From NCBI RefSeq assembly GCF_004328645.1, contig NZ_CP031395.1, forward strand, positions 521,501 through 585,500: a stretch of DNA of 64,000 bases, read 5' to 3'. This document shows positions 60,182 through 64,000 of the stretch, one piece after another. A program made the position numbers and the translations under genes. The notes under the pieces were generated by a model. It made no database searches, had not been told where the DNA came from, and saw only the letters and a list, made by a program, of their open reading frames with translations. Origin of the DNA: Hylemonella gracilis. Its GTDB lineage: Bacteria > Pseudomonadota > Gammaproteobacteria > Burkholderiales > Burkholderiaceae_C. Position 1 is the first letter of the stretch; each line of letters opens with the position of its first letter.

Positions 60182-60199
60182 GTAGACAGGCCTGTCTAC
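60182..60199. promoter_or_regulatory. TetR operator 1 (perfect 18-base palindrome)
   Basis: GTAGACAGGCCTGTCTAC is perfectly symmetrical and lies about 60 bases before both divergent start codons. It shares the AGACAGG core with the second site 36 bases to the right (centre to centre). Confidence 0.75.
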
Positions 60200-60217
60200 C
60201 TGCCCAGTCTATCGGAA

Positions 60218-60235
60218 GCAGACAGGTCTGTCTAC
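60218..60235. promoter_or_regulatory. TetR operator 2
   Basis: GCAGACAGGTCTGTCTAC repeats operator 1 with slight asymmetry. Its right end is 9 bases before the tetR ATG, so bound repressor would block tetR initiation. Confidence 0.7.
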
Positions 60236-60244
60236 AATCGCGCC

Positions 60245-60856
60245 ATGCCCACCGCTGTTCCCGGAATCGCCGCCCAGGCCGAGCTCGACACGGCCGCCCT
60301 GCCCGCCCGCGAACGCATCCTGCGCAAGGCGCACGATCTGTTCTACCGGGAAGGCATTCGCGCGACCGGCATCGACCGGGTGATTTCCGAATCCGGCGTG
60401 AGCAAGGTGACCCTCTACCGCCACTTCCCGAGCAAGAACGAGCTGGTCCTGGCTTTTCTGGACGACCGGCACCGGCGCTGGATGGCCTGGTTCCGCCCCG
60501 CGCTGGCCCGCCACGGCGGGCGGCTGGAAAGCCTGCCGGCGGTGCTGGCCGAATGGTTCCGCTCCCCGGTCTACCGGGGCTGCGCCTTCATCAACAGCGT
60601 GGGCGAGCTGGGCGACACCCAGCCCCAGGTGCGCGAGATCGCGCGGCGCCACAAGCAGGACATGTGCGATGCCATCGCCGAACTGCTGCCGCCCTCGCGC
60701 CACCGCAAGCTGGATGCGCAGGCCATCGCGCTGGCGGTGGACGGCGCCATCGTCCGCGCGCAGGCGGACCCGACGCCCGAAGCGGCCCTGCGTGCGCTGA
60801 CCCGCTTGCTGCGCGGATGGTCCCAGGGCGCCGAGGCGGAGACTGCGGCGTCCTGA
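60245..60856 (+). CDS. TetR/AcrR-family transcriptional repressor
   Basis: A 203-residue regulator. The helix-turn-helix spans about residues 19-65 (ILRKAHDLFYREGIRATGID, SESGVSKVTLYRHFPSKNEL). The C-terminal ligand domain contains RGCAFINSVGELGD, found in TetR proteins that respond to electrophiles or xenobiotics, but the ligand is unknown. It should autoregulate and control the divergent DUF1348 gene through the twin palindromes at 60182-60235. Confidence 0.88.
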   Translation: MPTAVPGIAAQAELDTAALPARERILRKAHDLFYREGIRATGIDRVISESGVSKVTLYRHFPSKNELVLAFLDDRHRRWMAWFRPALARHGGRLESLPAVLAEWFRSPVYRGCAFINSVGELGDTQPQVREIARRHKQDMCDAIAELLPPSRHRKLDAQAIALAVDGAIVRAQADPTPEAALRALTRLLRGWSQGAEAETAAS

Positions 60857-60868
60857 GGCCCGTCGGCC

Positions 60869-61312
60869 TCAGTAGGTTTTGTAGGGCAGGAACTTGCCCG
60901 ACAGCACCACGTTGACACGGTCACCCTTGGGGTCGGCCTCGCGCGTGATGTCCATCTTGAAGTCGATGGCGCTCATGATGCCGTCGCCGAACTCCTCGTG
61001 GATCAGCTCCTTGATCGTGGTGCCATAGACGTTGACGATCTCGTACCAGCGGTAGATCAGCGGGTCCGTCGGCACGGCGGTATCGAGCGACCCCTTGTAG
61101 GGCACGACCTGCAGCCATTTCTGTTCTTCCTCGCTCAAGCCGAAGATGGCGCCAACGGTCTTGGCCTGCGCGGCGTCGAAAGTCATCTGGCCCAGGCAGC
61201 CGGCCGTGACCCATTCCTTGCTGAGACCGACCTTGGCGGCCACGTCTTCCCATTTGAGACCTTTGGACACCTTGGTGGTGATGATTTTTTCGGTGACGTC
61301 GTTGCGGTTCAT
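60869..61312 (-). CDS. cynS: cyanate hydratase (cyanase)
   Basis: A 147-residue enzyme that converts cyanate and bicarbonate to ammonia and carbon dioxide. The N-terminal helix-turn-helix-like domain is WEDVAAKVGLSKEWVTAGCLG. The catalytic triad is Arg88, Glu91 and Ser114 in LIYRWYEIVNVYG and GDGIMSAIDFKM, equivalent to R96, E99 and S122 of E. coli. It lies 42 bases after the ABC ATPase gene, so uptake and breakdown of cyanate are co-expressed, using it as nitrogen source or removing it. Confidence 0.98.
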   Translation of the reverse strand: MNRNDVTEKIITTKVSKGLKWEDVAAKVGLSKEWVTAGCLGQMTFDAAQAKTVGAIFGLSEEEQKWLQVVPYKGSLDTAVPTDPLIYRWYEIVNVYGTTIKELIHEEFGDGIMSAIDFKMDITREADPKGDRVNVVLSGKFLPYKTY

Positions 61313-61354
61313 GGAAATGCTCCTTTGAGGTTCAAGAGTTCAAGCGTGGCCGCC

Positions 61355-62146
61355 TCAGGCGTGCGCGCGCGACACGAGGAAATCAACGATGTGGTTGCGC
61401 AGCGCGTAATAGCCGTCGAGGTGGTGCAACTCGGCGCGCTTGCGTTCGCGCGACAGCGGATTGACCACCACCTCGGCGATGCCGCCCGGCTGGTAGCGGC
61501 CGTCGCGCTCGCCGCCGTTGCGCATCAGCAGGATGCGGTCAGCCAGCAGGATGGCCTCGTCCACGTCGTGGGTGATCATGAAGACGGTCTGTTGCGTCTG
61601 CCGAACGATGGCCATCAGCTCGTCCTGGATGGCACCCCGGGTCAGCGCGTCCAGCGCGCCGAAGGGTTCGTCCAGCAGCAGCATCTTGGGCGCGATCGAG
61701 AAGGCACGCGCGATGCCCACGCGTTGCTTCATGCCACCTGACAACTCACTGGGTTTGCGGTCGATGGCCGGACTCAGACCAACCATCTCGACATAACGCT
61801 CCACATGGGCGCGCAGTTCGACGGCCTTCATCTCCGGCCAGCGCGAGCGCACGGCAAAGGCGATGTTCTGGCGCACGCTCAGCCAGGGCATCAAGGCGTG
61901 GCCCTGGAACACCACGCCCCGCTCCAGGCTCGGGCCGGAGACCTCGCGCCCGTCCATGAAGACGTGACCGGCACTCGCCTGGTCCAGCCCCGCCAGCACA
62001 TTGAGGATGGTGGTCTTGCCGCAGCCCGAGTGACCGATGATGCAGACGAACTCGCCCTTGTCCAGCATGAAGGACACATCGGCGAAGACGGGCCGTTCAG
62101 GCACATAGGCCTTGGCCAGGCCTTCGATTTGCAGGAATCCGTTCAC
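61355..62146 (-). CDS. nitrate/sulfonate/cyanate-type ABC transporter ATP-binding protein
   Basis: A 263-residue ABC ATPase of the NrtD/CynD/SsuB group. Walker A is GHSGCGKTT, the signature LSGGMKQRVGIARAF and Walker B MLLLDEPFGALD, with FMITHDVDEAILLADRI after it. It would energise import of cyanate, given the adjacent cynS. It lies 6 bases after the permease gene. Confidence 0.92.
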   Translation of the reverse strand: MNGFLQIEGLAKAYVPERPVFADVSFMLDKGEFVCIIGHSGCGKTTILNVLAGLDQASAGHVFMDGREVSGPSLERGVVFQGHALMPWLSVRQNIAFAVRSRWPEMKAVELRAHVERYVEMVGLSPAIDRKPSELSGGMKQRVGIARAFSIAPKMLLLDEPFGALDALTRGAIQDELMAIVRQTQQTVFMITHDVDEAILLADRILLMRNGGERDGRYQPGGIAEVVVNPLSRERKRAELHHLDGYYALRNHIVDFLVSRAHA

Positions 62147-62152
62147 GCCGCT

Positions 62153-63040
62153 TCACTCCACATAGGTCACGGCCTTCTGCAAACGGGCGTACAGCAGATC
62201 GAGCAACATGCCGACCACACCGATCACGGTGATCGCGAAGATCACATTGGAGAGTGAGAGGTTGTTCCACTCGTTCCACACGAAATAACCGATGCCCGTG
62301 CCGCCGACCAGCATCTCCGCCGCCACGATGACCAGCCAGGCAATGCTCATGCTGATGCGCATGCCGGTGACGATGGTGGGCGCCGCCGCCGGCAGGATCA
62401 CCAGGAAAGCCTTGCGCAAGGGGCCGACTTCCAGCGTGGCCGCGACGTTGAGCCAATCACGCCGGACCGAGGCCACGCCGAAGGCGGTGTTGATCAGCAT
62501 GGGCCAGATCGAACAGATGAAGATCACGAAGATGCCGCTGGCCGAGGAATCCTTGATGGTGTAGAGCGCCAGCGGCATCCAGGCCAGCGGACTGATGGGC
62601 TTGAGCACCTGGATATAGGGATCGAACGCGCGCCGCAGCAGCGGCGACATGCCGATCACGAACCCCAGCGGCACCGCGACCAGACAGGCCAGCAGGAAGC
62701 CCAGCCCCACGCGGCCGAGTGAATGCGCAAGCTGGATCGCGATGCCCTTGTCATTGGGGCCGTTGTCGTAGAAAGGATCGCTCAGGTGCTTCCAGGCCGT
62801 GCGGGCAAACTCGGCCGGCGCGGGAAAGCCGCCCTGCTTGGCCGAGGCGCCGGGGTCTTTGCCCAGCATCTTGAGGTACTCGATTTCCTCGGCCGTGAGG
62901 TTGACCGCGGCGCCGCTTTGCGCCACAGGCAGCTTGGCCAGATGCCAGATCGCCAGCAGCAGCAAGAACAGCAACAAGGAAACCAGGGCCGCGCGCAGTC
63001 CCAAGGACGGTCCCGCGCGACTGCGCCAGATGCTTGTCAT
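62153..63040 (-). CDS. nitrate/cyanate-type ABC transporter permease
   Basis: A 295-residue inner-membrane permease of the NrtB/CynB group. One N-terminal helix (ALVSLLLFLLLLAIWHL) precedes a long periplasmic loop, then a five-helix core with the EAA-like block NVAATLEVGPLRKAFLVILPAAAPTIV. ATG at 63040 is preferred; a GTG two codons earlier (63046) directly abuts the stop of the binding-protein gene. It forms the channel for the ATPase encoded next. Confidence 0.9.
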   Translation of the reverse strand: MTSIWRSRAGPSLGLRAALVSLLLFLLLLAIWHLAKLPVAQSGAAVNLTAEEIEYLKMLGKDPGASAKQGGFPAPAEFARTAWKHLSDPFYDNGPNDKGIAIQLAHSLGRVGLGFLLACLVAVPLGFVIGMSPLLRRAFDPYIQVLKPISPLAWMPLALYTIKDSSASGIFVIFICSIWPMLINTAFGVASVRRDWLNVAATLEVGPLRKAFLVILPAAAPTIVTGMRISMSIAWLVIVAAEMLVGGTGIGYFVWNEWNNLSLSNVIFAITVIGVVGMLLDLLYARLQKAVTYVE

Positions 63041-63046
63041 GTGCAC

Positions 63047-64000
63047 TCAGGCCGCCTTGCGGATCTTGAAGCTCTTGGCGTAGTCGGCGGCCTGGGCCGG
63101 GTCGAATTCGCGCCCCATGACCTTGAACTTGGGGTAGGCGCCGGCTGGCACCGGTTGGCCCAGCGCCGCCATCTGCTTCTTCGCGTCGGTGAGCAGAAAG
63201 ACTTTTTCGGCGATCTGCTTGTAGTTCACGTCGCCCTGCAGATAGCCCCAGCGTTGCATCTGCGTGAGCATCCACACCGCCATGCTCTGCCAGGGCATGG
63301 GGTCGAAGTCGGCGCGGTTGGGCACGTTCTGCACCTTGCCCAGGCCATCGGCGAACTTGCCGGTCAGCACCTGCTGCAGCACGATCTCGGGCTGGTTCAG
63401 GTACTGCGCAGGCGCGATGGTCTTGGCGATCAGTTCGCGGTTCTCGGCCTTGCGCGCCATGGCCGCCGAAGTCAGCACGGCACGGTACAGGGCGGCGAAG
63501 GTGTTGGGGTTCTGCTGGATGAATTCCGCGCTGGTGCCAAAGGCGCAGCAGGGGTGACCGTCCCACAGCTCCTTGGTCAGCAGGTGGATGAAGCCGATTT
63601 CCTCGTACACCGCGCGCTGGTTGAAGGGGTCGGGGCCGAGATAGCCATCGATGTTGCCCGCGCGCAGATTGGCCACCATCTCCGGCGGCGGCACGACGCG
63701 GATCTGGATGTCGGTGTCGGGATTCAGGCCATGCTCCGCGACGTAATAACGCAGCAGGAAGTTGTGCATGGAGTAGTCGAAGGGCACCGCGAACTTGAAG
63801 CCCTTCCAGTCCTTCGGGTCACGCTTGTCCTTGTGCTTGTTCGCCAGCGTGATGGCTTGGCCATTGGTGTTCTGGATCGTGGCCACCTGCATGGGCGCAG
63901 CGGTCGAGCCCAGACCCAGGCTCATGGCCAGCGGCATGGGACTCAGGAAGTGCGTGGCGTCGTACTCCTTGTTGAGCATCTTGTCGCGGATCAGCGCCCA
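63047..64000 (-). CDS. nitrate/cyanate-type ABC transporter substrate-binding protein (N-terminus beyond window)
   Basis: The last 317 or so residues of an NrtA/CynA-type binding protein. Readable blocks are DATHFLSPMPLAMSLGLGS, FAVPFDYSMHNFLLRYY, AGNIDGYLGPDPFNQRAVYE and LWDGHPCCAFGTS, all characteristic. The reading frame stays open to the right edge, so the start and signal peptide are missing. It is the first visible gene of the cyanate operon, which runs binding protein, permease, ATPase, cynS. Confidence 0.9.
   Translation of the reverse strand, partial: WALIRDKMLNKEYDATHFLSPMPLAMSLGLGSTAAPMQVATIQNTNGQAITLANKHKDKRDPKDWKGFKFAVPFDYSMHNFLLRYYVAEHGLNPDTDIQIRVVPPPEMVANLRAGNIDGYLGPDPFNQRAVYEEIGFIHLLTKELWDGHPCCAFGTSAEFIQQNPNTFAALYRAVLTSAAMARKAENRELIAKTIAPAQYLNQPEIVLQQVLTGKFADGLGKVQNVPNRADFDPMPWQSMAVWMLTQMQRWGYLQGDVNYKQIAEKVFLLTDAKKQMAALGQPVPAGAYPKFKVMGREFDPAQAADYAKSFKIRKAA

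Overview
The window is GC-rich chromosomal DNA from a betaproteobacterium, most probably Burkholderiales and close to Comamonadaceae. The evidence is the str/S10 ribosomal order, the mreBCD-mrdA cluster divergent from gatCAB, hemB next to hemJ with a divergent small RNA, an ECF41 sigma/carboxymuconolactone decarboxylase-like pair, and two intergenic repeats that I recognise from memory as typical of that family. The family-level placement is inference. No rRNA, tRNA, CRISPR array, prophage or insertion-sequence transposase was found.

Region 1-4.6 kb: a partial PTS EIIA, an MFS transporter and a lipoprotein on the minus strand; then a TlpA-like thioredoxin, a cytochrome c', a membrane cytochrome b and a GNAT acetyltransferase.

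Region 4.6-15.1 kb is the most unusual accessory part. It is one very tight minus-strand operon: Rieske oxygenase, glutamine-synthetase-like ligase, 2Fe-2S ferredoxin, FAD ferredoxin reductase, then a complete branched-chain-amino-acid-type ABC importer (binding protein, LivH, LivM, LivG, LivF), followed by a CHMI-like isomerase. A divergent FCD-type GntR regulator and palindromes overlapping a predicted promoter complete it. It looks like an import-and-oxidise pathway for an unknown nitrogen-containing, probably aromatic, compound in which gamma-glutamylation may be part of the chemistry.

Region 15.1-26 kb: a peroxiredoxin, then the translation operon read leftward (rpsL, rpsG, fusA, tuf, rpsJ, rplC, rplD, rplW, rplB, rpsS, rplV, rpsC, rplP, rpmC, rpsQ), closed by a strong terminator.

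Region 26-36.6 kb: D,D-carboxypeptidase, alpha/beta hydrolase, thioredoxin-like ferredoxin, VanZ protein, HemJ, a predicted small RNA, hemB, a CorA/ZntB-type transporter, a LON-domain protein, an amidohydrolase carrying an in-frame repeat insertion, a dienelactone hydrolase, an SDR and a MarC protein.

Region 36.6-50.2 kb is metabolic and accessory: a TRAP transporter, the ECF41 pair with its own promoter motifs, a DASS anion transporter, a LysR regulator divergent from methylmalonate-semialdehyde dehydrogenase, an amidohydrolase without the usual HxH motif, an unknown membrane protein, a GMC oxidoreductase and a TSUP transporter.

Region 50.2-64 kb: mrdA (apparent 3' frameshift), mreD, mreC, mreB; divergent gatC-gatA-gatB; a DmeF-like metal exporter; an NTF2-like protein and a TetR regulator sharing two operators; and the cyanase gene with a nitrate/cyanate-type ABC importer whose binding-protein gene runs off the right end.
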